From positions 1-39,196 of the forward strand of contig CAJUCQ010000074.1 of the NCBI GenBank assembly GCA_910584905.1: a stretch of DNA of 39,196 bases, written 5' to 3'. The notes under the pieces are model-generated. The model had not been told where the DNA came from. It was given only the letters and a program-made list of their open reading frames with translations, and searched no databases. This DNA comes from an uncultured Muribaculaceae bacterium (GTDB lineage Bacteria > Bacteroidota > Bacteroidia > Bacteroidales > Muribaculaceae). This document shows, piece by piece, positions 1 to 7,765 of this stretch; position 1 is the stretch's first letter, and each line of letters begins with the position of its first letter. A program made the translations under genes and the position numbers.

Positions 1-149
1 ATCATGCGCTTCGCCTTGCTCGATTCAGGCAAGGCTTTCATCAGCTTGTATTGTCTTATCTCTGACAGGCTCCGCAAGTCGAGGCTTTGGGAGAAAGCCG
101 GAGCGGCAGCCATCACAAGCAATGAGAACAGGAGGCTCGGTTGTTTCAT
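1..149 (-). CDS. Start of an exported protein of unknown function (partial)
   Basis: The minus strand reads from an ATG at 149-147 to the window edge without a stop, giving 49 residues. It begins MKQPSLLFSLLVMAAAPAFS, a typical Sec signal peptide with a basic start, a hydrophobic core and a likely cleavage site after AFS. The mature part starts QSLDLRSLSEIRQYKLMKAL. I do not recognise the family from so short a piece. The bases upstream (150-340) lead straight into the IS4-type transposase region, so the insertion sits near the 5' end of this gene and may have affected its promoter. Confidence 0.6.
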   Translation of the reverse strand, partial: MKQPSLLFSLLVMAAAPAFSQSLDLRSLSEIRQYKLMKALPESSKAKRM

Positions 150-340
150 GTTATTAATATTGAGAGTTTAGTAAATGACAAAAGAAATGAATTTTGTTGG
201 TTATATTATTGATTTTTAATTGGTTGCCTTTTGTAAAATCCCTGAGAATTAGTAACGTTAAAGTATAGTTTAGCCGCTTTTTCCATGAAAGTTACGATAA
301 CTTCCAGAGACTGCGCAAAGTTAATCAAATTGTCCCGATT
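150..340. other. AT-rich flank of the IS4-type element, no gene seen
   Basis: This stretch is clearly richer in A and T than the genes around it. It separates the exported-protein start from the transposase and probably contains the left end of the insertion sequence. I could not find a convincing terminal inverted repeat shared with the sequence near 1370-1395, so the exact element boundary is not set. In the transposase frame it is open from about position 269 but has no ATG before 341. Confidence 0.4.
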
Positions 341-1394
341 ATGCAAGCGCATCTTGGCCCGGTAATGAATTTGGCCCGCATAAAATTGCTTGCGTTTGTT
401 CTTCACGCCCTTTGTATTGTGCAGACGGTCAGCCTCCACAAGATAGCGTCGGCGATGCCTACGGGTGTTGAGCGTGATTCCAACCTGCGCCGTCTGCAGA
501 GATTCCTTGCCGGATATGCACTTAATCTTGACCTTATAGCCAAAGTGATTTTTGCACTTCTGCCAGTCAAGACAGGACTGGTTCTGAGCCTTGACCGCAC
601 CAACCGGAAATTCGGCGAGGTCAATATCAATATCCTTATGCTTGGAGTGACATATAAGGATGTTGCATTTCCGCTGCTCTTTACAATGCTTGACATACGC
701 GGCAACTCCAATTGGAAAGAGCGGACACGGATGATTGATAGATTTATACGGCTGTTCGGCGCAGAGTGTATCGATTACCTCGTCGCCGACCGCGAGTTTG
801 TAGGAAAGCTGTGGGTCGAGTATCTTAACAACAGACGTATCCGGTACTACCTGCGAATCAAGCAGAATCTTTTGGCTGCGTAATCCCAAGTCCTCCGAAG
901 ATGTCAGGGCATGGCATCTGTTCCACGGCCTCAGGCTCGGTCAGGAACGTGTCTACGACAAGCTGTTTTTGCTCAAAGGTGAATATGTCTACATAGCCGG
1001 AGCCATGCTGAAAAACTCCGATGGTGTGCCTGAACTGCAAATCCTGATCTGCTACCACCGTCCGGAAGCGGCTGTGGCAACCTACAGACAACGCTGGCAG
1101 ATTGAGACATGGTTTCGCGCCATGAAGTCCTCTGGATTCAATATCGAGGACACCCACCTGCGCGACATCGACCGCATCGCACGTCTTACGGCGATGGTCT
1201 GCATGGCATTGGTATGGGCGTATCTCGTGGGCGAACATAAGGATATGAATGTGAAAGCTGTCAGAATATTGAAACACGGCAAGTGTGCCAAATCGCTGGT
1301 AAAGTATGGTTGGGAAGAAATCGCAAATGTTCTCCTCAGACCTCTCTACAAGCCGAAATTTGATATTTTCAAATTTTTGTACTTAATATGCTGA
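341..1394 (+). pseudogene. IS4-family transposase, broken by a single frameshift
   Basis: Two reading frames together make one IS4-type DDE transposase of about 350 residues. The first (341-883) carries the first catalytic aspartate in LSLDRTN and the second in LVADREF. The second frame, open from before 870 to 1394, carries the IS4 signature YRQRWQIETWFRAMK, with Y, R, E and K at the expected spacing. The frames join near 866-872: after KQN the protein would continue FWLRNP if one base of the atctttt run were skipped, but as written it runs into TAA at 881. One extra base, real or a sequencing error, explains this. A programmed shift is possible but I see no strong slippery site. The stop at 1392-1394 lies inside the start of yaaA, so the element ends right at that gene. 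Confidence 0.8.
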
Positions 1395-2167
1395 CACTTA
1401 TTGCCGAATCAAAAACCATGACGGCCTGCGACACTGTGGTAGGCCCGGAGTCCCAAGCCGCGCACCGTCCGCTGTTCGAGGCCGAAGCTTCGAAAATAAT
1501 GCAGTCGCTCGCGGGGCTAAGTGCGGCGGAGCTTTCCCGCGAGCTGCGGCTCAGCGGCTCGCTCGCCGCGCGCCTGCGCTCAATGATTTATGAATTCCCG
1601 GACAAGAGCCGCGGCGTGGCCGCCATCGAGGCGTTTACGGGCGTGGTGTTCAAAGCCTTGGATTACGCGGGACTCAGCGCAGAAGCACGCGGGAATGTGC
1701 GGCGCGATGTGAGGATTGTATCGTCGGCCTACGGGTGGCTCCGCCCCGACGATATCGTGAAGGCTTATCGGCTTGACTATACGTCGGCCGCGGGCCCTGA
1801 CGGGCAGACGCTTTCGTCCTATTGGCGCGATGCCGTGACGGACAGTCTTCTTCAAGAGCTTGATTCCCGCGGCGAAAGCGATGTCCTTGACCTTCTGCCG
1901 GGCGACGCCGCGCGCTGTATCGACAGGCGCCGGGTGGCCGCACACGGGACAAGGCTTTGGAAGGCTGACTTCAGGAAGGCAGTCGCAGGCGGGAAAGAGC
2001 GCACGCCTGATGCCGGACGGCTTAAGCGCCTCCGCGGACTTCTTTTGCGTCATATTGCCTGCGAGGATATCCGCAGGCCCGACGCGCTCCTCGGTTTGGA
2101 GACGGAATGGTATGCCTGCCGACAGCAACCCGACGGATATAATCTCGTCTTCGACACCGCGGAATAG
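1388..2167 (+). CDS. yaaA: YaaA family peroxide stress protein (DUF328/UPF0246)
   Basis: The 259-residue protein matches the YaaA family in length and layout. It starts MLTLIAESKTM, the usual YaaA start, which supports the ATG at 1388. In the middle it has VVFKALDYAGL and SSAYGWLRPDDIVKAYRLDY, the family's best conserved stretch. Known members lower free iron and limit DNA damage during hydrogen peroxide stress in the cytoplasm. The biochemical mechanism is not settled. The insertion element abuts the start codon and I see no standard promoter directly upstream, so the gene may now depend on transcription from the element. The gene is followed by a strong hairpin and converges on the acyl-CoA synthetase gene. 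Confidence 0.88.
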   Translation: MLTLIAESKTMTACDTVVGPESQAAHRPLFEAEASKIMQSLAGLSAAELSRELRLSGSLAARLRSMIYEFPDKSRGVAAIEAFTGVVFKALDYAGLSAEARGNVRRDVRIVSSAYGWLRPDDIVKAYRLDYTSAAGPDGQTLSSYWRDAVTDSLLQELDSRGESDVLDLLPGDAARCIDRRRVAAHGTRLWKADFRKAVAGGKERTPDAGRLKRLRGLLLRHIACEDIRRPDALLGLETEWYACRQQPDGYNLVFDTAE

Positions 2168-2192
2168 ACGAGACTGTGCCGTAATTCGATTT

Positions 2193-2239
2193 GAACTGCC
2201 CCCCCGAAAGTTTTTCCGACTTTCGGGGGGGGGCAGTTC
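2193..2239. terminator. Strong hairpin between converging genes, likely two-way terminator
   Basis: The left arm (2193-2211, gaactg, seven C, gaaagt) pairs with the right arm (2219-2239, actttc, nine G, cagttc) around a 7-base loop. The flanks nearly pair too. It lies between the convergent yaaA and acyl-CoA synthetase genes and is placed to stop transcription from both sides. The arms differ only in the length of the C and G runs. Confidence 0.65.
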
Positions 2240-2297
2240 GATTTCAACCCGGTCTCTCTGAAATTACAGGGCAATAGGTGCGGTGGGGCAGGCAGGG

Positions 2298-3968
2298 TTA
2301 TTCGGGGTTGTTTCGGCTGCGGTAGGGGGTGCGGAGGGCTACGCGGCGGATTTTGCCGCTGATGGTTTTGGGCAATGCGTCGACGAATTCGACGATGCGG
2401 GGGTATTTGTAGGGCGCCGTGGCGTGCTTGACGAAGTCTTGAATTTCTTTAGCAAGGAGGGCTTTGTCGGCGTCGCGGTATGAAGGGGCAAGCACTACAG
2501 TGGCCTTGATAATCTGTCCGCGGATTTCGTCGGGGACGCCTGTGACGGCGCATTCGACCACGGCGGGGTGTGCCATCAGGGCGTTTTCGACTTCGAAGGG
2601 GCCGATGCGGTAGCCGGAGGATTTGATAACGTCGTCGGTGCGACCGACAAAGCGGTAGTATCCGTCGGCGTCGCGGACGGCTACGTCGCCGGTGTGATAG
2701 AGGCCGTCGTGCATGGCTGCGGCTGTGAGGTCGGGGTCGTCGAGGTATTCGCGGAAAAGTCCTACGGGGCGTTTTTTGTCGATATGAATCACGATTTCGC
2801 CTTCTTCGCCGTCGGCCACGGGGCGCCCGTCGGGGTCGACGAGGTCGATGTCGTAGAGGGGTCCGCGCTTGCCCATCGAGCCGGGGCGGGGTTCGACCCA
2901 CGGGTATGTGGCGATGGTGAGTGTGGTCTCCGTCTGCCCGAAACCTTCCATGAGGCGTATGCCCGTGAGGCGGAGCCAGTCGTCGAACACGGATGGGTTG
3001 AGGGCTTCGCCGGCGATAGTGCAGTAGCGGAGGTCGGGAAGGGCGCAGGCTTCGGGGTCTTCGTGGATGAGAAAGCGGAACACCGTCGGAGGGGCGCAGA
3101 ATGATGTGATGCGGTAGCGGCGGAGGACACGGAGAATGTCGGCGGCGGCGAATTTGTCGTAGTCGTAGACGAATACGTCCGCACCGGCAATCCATTGTCC
3201 GTAGAGTTTCCCCCATACGGCTTTACCCCATCCGGTGTCGGCGAGGGTGAGATGGCGGCTTTCGGGAGTGAGGTTATGCCAGAATGATGCGGTGATTATG
3301 TGTCCGAGGGGGTATGTGAAATCGTGGGCCACCATCTTCGGTTCGCCGGTTGTGCCGGATGTGAAGTAAATGAGCATTACGTCGGAGTTGGCGTTGACGC
3401 ACTGCGGGCGGACGAAAGGCTCGGCGGCAACGATGCCGCTGTCGAAGTCGTGCCATCCGGGCGGGAGGGAGGGCCCGGTGGATATGCGCACGACGGGTTC
3501 GCCGGTCTCGGCGACGGCTTCGTCGACGTGGGCCGTGATGAGGTCTTCGCCGGCGGCGACTATGGCTTTGACGCGGGCTTTGCGGATGCGGTAGACGATG
3601 TCGGCCGGGGTGAGGAGGTGTGTGGCCGGGATGGCCGTGGCGCCGAGTTTGTGGAGGGCTATTATCGAGAACCAGAATTGAATGCGACGCTTGAGGATGA
3701 GCATCACGCGGTCGCCGCGGCCAATGCCGAGGGAGGCGAAGAATGATGCCGTGCGGTCGGTCTCGGCCTTGATGTCGGCGAATGTGCAGATGCGCTCGTC
3801 GCCGCGGTCGTTTGTCCACGTCAGGGCCACGCGCGAGGGTTCTTCTTCGGCCCGACGGTCGACCACGTCGTATGCGAAATTGAAATTATCGGGCACAATG
3901 AGGTCGAAATTGGCCATAAAATCCTCGTACGAGGAGAAACGAGTCTGTCGGAGAAATCGTTCAAGCAT
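2298..3968 (-). CDS. AMP-forming acyl-CoA synthetase (acetyl-CoA synthetase-like)
   Basis: The 556-residue product belongs to the ANL superfamily of adenylate-forming enzymes, which activate a carboxylic acid with ATP and pass it to coenzyme A. Visible motifs are the P-loop-like YFTSGTTGEPK near residue 204, GFGQTETT, the hinge HTGDVAVRDADGYYRFVGR, and the C-terminal catalytic lysine in KTISGKIRR. The open frame reaches further upstream, but the ATG at 3968 is preferred because the protein then starts MLERFLRQTRFSSYEDF, as relatives do, and the residues before it are low quality. The sequence resembles medium-chain or acetate-type synthetases of Bacteroidales. Substrate cannot be fixed from sequence. 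It has its own promoter and an unusual leader. Confidence 0.85.
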   Translation of the reverse strand: MLERFLRQTRFSSYEDFMANFDLIVPDNFNFAYDVVDRRAEEEPSRVALTWTNDRGDERICTFADIKAETDRTASFFASLGIGRGDRVMLILKRRIQFWFSIIALHKLGATAIPATHLLTPADIVYRIRKARVKAIVAAGEDLITAHVDEAVAETGEPVVRISTGPSLPPGWHDFDSGIVAAEPFVRPQCVNANSDVMLIYFTSGTTGEPKMVAHDFTYPLGHIITASFWHNLTPESRHLTLADTGWGKAVWGKLYGQWIAGADVFVYDYDKFAAADILRVLRRYRITSFCAPPTVFRFLIHEDPEACALPDLRYCTIAGEALNPSVFDDWLRLTGIRLMEGFGQTETTLTIATYPWVEPRPGSMGKRGPLYDIDLVDPDGRPVADGEEGEIVIHIDKKRPVGLFREYLDDPDLTAAAMHDGLYHTGDVAVRDADGYYRFVGRTDDVIKSSGYRIGPFEVENALMAHPAVVECAVTGVPDEIRGQIIKATVVLAPSYRDADKALLAKEIQDFVKHATAPYKYPRIVEFVDALPKTISGKIRRVALRTPYRSRNNPE

Positions 3969-3993
3969 AATATGTATCCGGGGGGGGAGGGTT

Positions 3994-4026
3994 AAAAAAA
4001 TTGCACACAAACGTGTAAATGTGCAA
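3994..4026 (-). terminator. Terminator-like hairpin in the leader of the acyl-CoA synthetase gene
   Basis: Read on the minus strand, TTGCACA and TGTGCAA form a 7-base-pair stem that is followed at once by seven T (4000-3994). It lies between the predicted promoter (4087-4117) and the start codon at 3968, so it is placed to act as an attenuator. The only other neighbour is the divergent DUF488 gene, so it cannot be the end of an upstream minus-strand gene within this window. The stem is short, so strength is uncertain. Confidence 0.45.
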
Positions 4027-4086
4027 GTTTATTGACTGAAATACGTACCTTTTGATTGAAAACACGTGAAACATGCAAACAGTTTA

Positions 4087-4117
4087 CAAAATTAGAACTA
4101 TTTCCGAAACCGCCAAA
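4087..4117 (-). promoter_or_regulatory. Bacteroidetes-type promoter for the acyl-CoA synthetase gene
   Basis: On the minus strand TTTG (4117-4114) is followed after 19 bases by TAATTTTG (4094-4087), which fits the Bacteroidetes consensus TTTG, about 20 bases, TAnnTTTG. It would give a leader of roughly 110 bases before the ATG at 3968. Confidence 0.6.
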
Positions 4118-4152
4118 AAAAACTTTAGCGCATGCGTGTGCGTTGAAATAAT

Positions 4153-4530
4153 ATGACACAAATACAGCTTAAGCGCGTCTACGCAGACGCGTCGGGAAGC
4201 GACAGCGAAGACGGCTTCCGCATTTACATTGACCGCCTGTGGCCCCGCGGGGAATCGAAGGCGCAATTCCGATATGATTTATGGGCCAAGGATGCGGCCC
4301 CGTCGACCGCGCTGCGAGAGTGGTATCACGCCGACCGCACCGGCCGGAGGGATGAATTTGCGCGGCGGTATATGGCCGAGCTCGAGACCAATCCCGCGGC
4401 CAAAGCTCTTGCGGAGGAGGCGGGACGGCATGCGCTCGTGACGCTGCTTTACTCGTCTCGCGAAGGCGAAGCGACCAACGCGAGCGTCCTCGCCGAGTAT
4501 CTTCGAGGCCACGTCGGGGGAAAAAATTGA
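4153..4530 (+). CDS. DUF488 family protein
   Basis: The 125-residue protein matches the short DUF488 family (COG3189, YeaO-like). Diagnostic stretches are RIYIDRLWPRGESK, DLWAKDAAPSTALREWYHAD and ALVTLLYSSREGEATNASVL. The family is cytoplasmic and its function is not established. Conserved W, R and D residues suggest a small-molecule or nucleic acid binding pocket. It is divergent from the acyl-CoA synthetase gene and lies just upstream of the promoter of the ribosomal protein operon. The start at 4153 is the first in-frame ATG giving the normal N-terminus with I-x-L-K-R-V-Y. Confidence 0.8.
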   Translation: MTQIQLKRVYADASGSDSEDGFRIYIDRLWPRGESKAQFRYDLWAKDAAPSTALREWYHADRTGRRDEFARRYMAELETNPAAKALAEEAGRHALVTLLYSSREGEATNASVLAEYLRGHVGGKN

Positions 4531-4577
4531 TAACGAAACTGATAAGAATAAAAAAAGAGAATAAAGCACTTGTAAAA

Positions 4578-4609
4578 TTTGGCAGGGTAAAAAAAAATGA
4601 CTACCTTTG
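4578..4609 (+). promoter_or_regulatory. Promoter of the rplM-rpsI-rpsB-tsf operon
   Basis: TTTG (4578-4581) and TACCTTTG (4602-4609) are separated by 20 bases, an exact match to the Bacteroidetes promoter form. Transcription from about 4616 would give a leader of about 105 bases before the GTG start of rplM. The leader can form a small hairpin (ggac 4611-4614 with gtcc 4622-4625). Confidence 0.75.
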
Positions 4610-4721
4610 CGGACCGATTATGTCCAACTAATTACCGACGGCGGTCATGCGCAGGGCTTCTGGCCAAGTCCGAGGCGTGATGCTGTCACAGTTATGTAAA
4701 CTATTAATCAAACATTTACAA

Positions 4722-5201
4722 GTGGATACTTTAAGCTACAAGACCGCCACTCCCAACGCACAGGAAGTCGAGCATCAGTGGGTTGTCATCGACGCCACGG
4801 ACCAAGTACTCGGCCGTCTCTGCGCCAAGGTGGCAAAAATCCTCCGCGGCAAGAACAAGCCCTCCTATTCTCCCTTTGTAGAATGCGGCGACAACGTCAT
4901 CATCATCAACGCCGATAAGGTCCGTCTTACGGGCAAAAAGATGACCGACCGCATCTACCTCAACTACACCGGCTATCCCGGCGGCCAGCGCGAGCTGACC
5001 CCCGAAGTTCTGATGAAAAAGAGCTTCAACAAGCATCTTAAGCCGGGCATGCACCCCCTGTTTATCCGCGTGATGAAAGGCATGCTGCCCAAAAACCGTC
5101 TTGGTCGTCGCCTGATCGAGAACATGCACGTGTACAACGGCCCCAACCATCCCCACGAAGCACAGAATCCCGTGGTGCTCGATATTAACAAAATGAAATA
5201 A
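4722..5201 (+). CDS. rplM: Large subunit ribosomal protein L13
   Basis: L13 is an early-assembling protein of the 50S subunit. The sequence has WVVIDATDQVLGRLCAKVAKILRGK near the start, then DNVIIINADKVRLTGKK, YTGYPGGQRE and KGMLPKNRLGRRL, all hallmark L13 stretches. I chose the GTG at 4722, which gives 159 residues beginning (M)DTLSYKT as in Bacteroides L13. An in-frame ATG at 4680 would add 14 residues with no family support. It is the first gene of the operon and ends 7 bases before rpsI. Confidence 0.93.
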   Translation: MDTLSYKTATPNAQEVEHQWVVIDATDQVLGRLCAKVAKILRGKNKPSYSPFVECGDNVIIINADKVRLTGKKMTDRIYLNYTGYPGGQRELTPEVLMKKSFNKHLKPGMHPLFIRVMKGMLPKNRLGRRLIENMHVYNGPNHPHEAQNPVVLDINKMK

Positions 5202-5208
5202 TTGAAGC

Positions 5209-5595
5209 ATGGAAACAGTTAATGCAGTAGGCCGCCGTAAGGCCGCAGTAGCACGCGTGATCGTAAAGGAAGGGACGGGTGCCATCACCATCAACAAACG
5301 CCCTCTCGCCGTTTACTTCCCCTCTTCGATTCTTCAATATATCGTAAAGCAGCCCCTGAGCACGCTCGACGTAGCCGAGAAGTATGACATCCACGTCAAC
5401 CTCGACGGCGGCGGTTACAAGGGTCAGGCCGAAGCCCTTCGTCTGGCTATCGCCCGCGCACTGGTAAAGATCAACCCCGAGGACAAGTCGGTGCTCCGCA
5501 AGCACGGTTTCATGACCCGCGACCCGCGTACAGTAGAACGCAAGAAGCCCGGTCAGCCCAAGGCTCGCAAGCGCTTCCAGTTCTCCAAGCGTTAA
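5209..5595 (+). CDS. rpsI: Small subunit ribosomal protein S9
   Basis: The 128-residue protein is S9, whose C-terminal tail reaches the P-site tRNA in the 30S subunit. It starts METVNAVGRRKAAVARV, has GGGYKGQAEALRLAIARAL in the middle and ends with the universal basic tail KPGQPKARKRFQFSKR. It follows rplM by 7 bases, the usual L13-S9 pair. About 147 bases separate it from rpsB and contain a structured element. Confidence 0.97.
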   Translation: METVNAVGRRKAAVARVIVKEGTGAITINKRPLAVYFPSSILQYIVKQPLSTLDVAEKYDIHVNLDGGGYKGQAEALRLAIARALVKINPEDKSVLRKHGFMTRDPRTVERKKPGQPKARKRFQFSKR

Positions 5596-5646
5596 TATCC
5601 GGCCACGCAGGCCACTCTCCGCACGGAGAAAAGCAGAGTTTAGCAT

Positions 5647-5695
5647 CTAAACCGTCCGGATGGACACGTTCATCCCTACCGGCCGGTTGATTTAG
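5647..5695 (+). promoter_or_regulatory. Structured spacer before rpsB, candidate S2 control element
   Basis: The RNA can fold as a long hairpin. CTAAA (5647-5651) pairs with TTTAG (5691-5695), CCG (5652-5654) and CCGG (5656-5659) pair with the CCGGCCGG segment around 5679-5686, and GGATG (5658-5662) with CATCC (5671-5675) closes an 8-base loop. It has no T tract, so it is not a normal terminator. In E. coli S2 controls its own operon through the rpsB leader. A similar role here is only inference. Confidence 0.45.
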
Positions 5696-5742
5696 AAATC
5701 CCCAAGAACGTAAACCACCCAAAATACCCCGCCTGAAACATT

Positions 5743-6582
5743 ATGGCATCTCTTAATTTCGATCAGCTCCTTGAAGCAGGCTGCCACTTCGGCCACCTCA
5801 AACGCAAATGGAATCCGGCAATGGCCCCCTATATCTTCATCGAGCGCAACGGTATCCACATAATCGATCTCTACAAGACGGCCGCCAAGGTTGACGAAGC
5901 CGCCGCCGTCCTCAAGAACATTGCCAAGCAGGGCAAGAAAGTTCTTTTTGTAGCCACCAAGAAGCAGGCCAAGCAGGTCATCGCCGACCTCGCCTCTTCG
6001 ATCAACATGCCCTACGTCATCGAACGCTGGCCCGGCGGCATGCTGACCAACTTCCCGACCATCCGCAAGGCTGTCCGCAAAATGACGAACATCGACAAGA
6101 TGCTCAAGGACGGCACTTTCGACAACCTGTCGAAGCGCGAACGCCTTCAGGTGACCCGTCAGCGCGCCAAACTCGAGAAGACCCTCGGCTCTATCGCCGA
6201 CCTGAACCGTCTTCCCTCGGCTCTCTTCGTTGTTGACGTGCACAAGGAGCACATCGCCGTGGCCGAAGCCAACCGTCTCGGCATCCCCGTATTCGCAATG
6301 GTGGACACGAACTCCGACCCCACCAACGTCGACTACGTAATCCCCGCCAACGACGACGCCTCCAAGAGCATCGAGCTCATCGCCGGCACACTCGTGAAGG
6401 CTATGGCCGAAGGTCTCGAAGAACGCAAGGCTGAAAAGCTCGACGCTCCCGCCGAGGAAGAAGCCGCAGCCGCTCCCAAGCGCGAACGCCGCCGCGTCCG
6501 CCGCGGTGCCGAAGCCGAAGCTCCCGCTGCCGAAGCAGCCGCCGAGGCTCCCGCCGCTGAAGAGGCTCCCGCCGCCGAATAA
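5743..6582 (+). CDS. rpsB: Small subunit ribosomal protein S2
   Basis: S2 sits on the back of the 30S subunit and joins late in assembly. The 279 residues begin MASLNFDQLLEAGCHFGHLKRKWNP, the standard S2 start, and include FVATKKQAKQ, ERWPGGMLTNF and LFVVDVHKEHIAVAEANRLGIPVFAMVDTN split across the core. After about residue 225 there is a tail of some 50 residues rich in alanine, glutamate and arginine, which is common in Bacteroidales S2 and is probably disordered. It is followed by a long hairpin and then tsf. Confidence 0.97.
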   Translation: MASLNFDQLLEAGCHFGHLKRKWNPAMAPYIFIERNGIHIIDLYKTAAKVDEAAAVLKNIAKQGKKVLFVATKKQAKQVIADLASSINMPYVIERWPGGMLTNFPTIRKAVRKMTNIDKMLKDGTFDNLSKRERLQVTRQRAKLEKTLGSIADLNRLPSALFVVDVHKEHIAVAEANRLGIPVFAMVDTNSDPTNVDYVIPANDDASKSIELIAGTLVKAMAEGLEERKAEKLDAPAEEEAAAAPKRERRRVRRGAEAEAPAAEAAAEAPAAEEAPAAE

Positions 6583-6600
6583 AGCACAGGCTACCCCGCA

Positions 6601-6663
6601 TTAAGGTCTTTACGGCCTCCGGGCGCCCGCACCTTCGGACGCCCGGGGGACTAAAGACCTTAA
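6601..6663 (+). promoter_or_regulatory. Long two-part hairpin between rpsB and tsf
   Basis: TTAAGGTCTTTA (6601-6612) pairs perfectly over 12 bases with TAAAGACCTTAA (6652-6663), and inside it CCGGGCG (6619-6625) pairs with CGCCCGG (6640-6646). It is not followed by a T run, only taaaatcc. It could be an attenuator, an RNA processing site or a stabiliser that sets the ratio of S2 to EF-Ts. Confidence 0.5.
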
Positions 6664-6714
6664 AATCCATAAATAAGAACATCGAATTTCCAACCGAATA
6701 ACACCTATAACAAT

Positions 6715-7707
6715 ATGGCAGTTACACTCGCAGATATCACCAAGCTTCGCAACATCACCAGCGCAGGCATGATGGACTGCAAAAAAGCACTCACGGAAAC
6801 CGACGGCGACATCGAAGCCGCTGTTGAAATCCTCCGTAAGAAGGGTCAGGCCGTCGCCGCCAAGCGCGAAGACCGTCAGGCCTCGGAAGGCTGCGTGCTC
6901 GCCGCACACGACGGCGGTTTCGCCGCTATCGTGGCTCTCAATTGCGAGACCGACTTCGTAGCCAAGAACGCAACGTTCGTGGCCGCTACCCAGAAGATTC
7001 TCGACGCCGCTATGGCCGCCAAAGCCAAGACCCTCGACGAGGTGAAGGCCCTCACCGTCGACGGCCACACCATCGCCGACTTCATTTCTGAAGAGTCCGG
7101 CAAAACGGGTGAAAAGGTAGAACTCAGCGTTTACGAATCCCTCGAAGCACCCGCCACCGCTTCCTACAACCACCTCGGCAACAAGCTGTCGACCATCGTT
7201 GGCTTCAACCTCGCCGACGCCGACGCTCAGGCTGCCAAGGACGTGGCCATGCAGGTTGCATCGATGAACCCCGTGGCCGTATGCCGCGAGGAAGTGCCTG
7301 CCCACATCATCGAGACCGAACGCACCGTCGCTATCGAAAAGACCAAGGAAGAGCAGATCCGCAAGGCTGCTGAAGCCGCCCTCAAGAAGGCCGGCCTCAA
7401 CCCCAACCACTTCGACAGCGAAGACCACATCGCATCGAACATCACCAAGGGCTGGATCACCGAGGAAGAAGCCGAACGCGGCCGCACCATCATGGCTGAA
7501 GCCGCTGCAGCAAAGGCAGCCAACCTCCCCGCTCAGATGATCGAAAACATCGCTACGGGCCGTGTGAACAAGTACTTCAAGGAAAACTGCCTGATGGAGC
7601 AGGAGTTCATCAAGGACGCTACGCTCACCATCGGCGCATATCTTGAAAAAACCCAGAAGGGCCTGACCGCCGTTGCGTTCAAGCGCGTAAACCTCAATCA
7701 GGACTAA
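6715..7707 (+). CDS. tsf: Elongation factor Ts
   Basis: EF-Ts recycles EF-Tu by driving GDP off it in the cytoplasm. The 330-residue protein begins MAVTLADITKLRNITSAGMM, with the UBA-like N-terminal domain, and carries the EF-Tu contact motif as LNCETDFVAKN (the usual TDFVA). The dimerisation core and the coiled-coil insertion follow, and the protein ends with LEKTQKGLTAVAFKRVNL. Length is normal for Bacteroidales. It is the last gene of the operon and is followed by a clear terminator. Confidence 0.97.
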   Translation: MAVTLADITKLRNITSAGMMDCKKALTETDGDIEAAVEILRKKGQAVAAKREDRQASEGCVLAAHDGGFAAIVALNCETDFVAKNATFVAATQKILDAAMAAKAKTLDEVKALTVDGHTIADFISEESGKTGEKVELSVYESLEAPATASYNHLGNKLSTIVGFNLADADAQAAKDVAMQVASMNPVAVCREEVPAHIIETERTVAIEKTKEEQIRKAAEAALKKAGLNPNHFDSEDHIASNITKGWITEEEAERGRTIMAEAAAAKAANLPAQMIENIATGRVNKYFKENCLMEQEFIKDATLTIGAYLEKTQKGLTAVAFKRVNLNQD

Positions 7708-7728
7708 GTTTTTTCCTCTATATAAACG

Positions 7729-7765
7729 TCGTGGCCGACATTCCATTCGGAATTGTCGGCCACGA
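7729..7765 (+). terminator. Terminator after tsf
   Basis: TCGTGGCCGACA (7729-7740) pairs perfectly over 12 bases with TGTCGGCCACGA (7754-7765) around a 13-base loop, followed by the T-rich ttgtattt. It closes the ribosomal protein operon. Confidence 0.75.

Noticed and set aside
866..883. Programmed frameshift in the IS4-type transposase
   Set aside because: IS4-family elements normally use one frame and no strong slippery heptamer with a following structure was seen. One extra base is simpler.
206..889. 227-codon frame on the minus strand across the transposase
   Set aside because: It lies antisense to the clear IS4-type frame with its DDE and YREK residues, and its own protein has no family features.
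2449..3819. Arg/Pro/His-rich frames overlapping the acyl-CoA synthetase gene
   Set aside because: Their composition is what alternative frames of a GC-rich gene give. The synthetase motifs are in the 2298-3968 frame.
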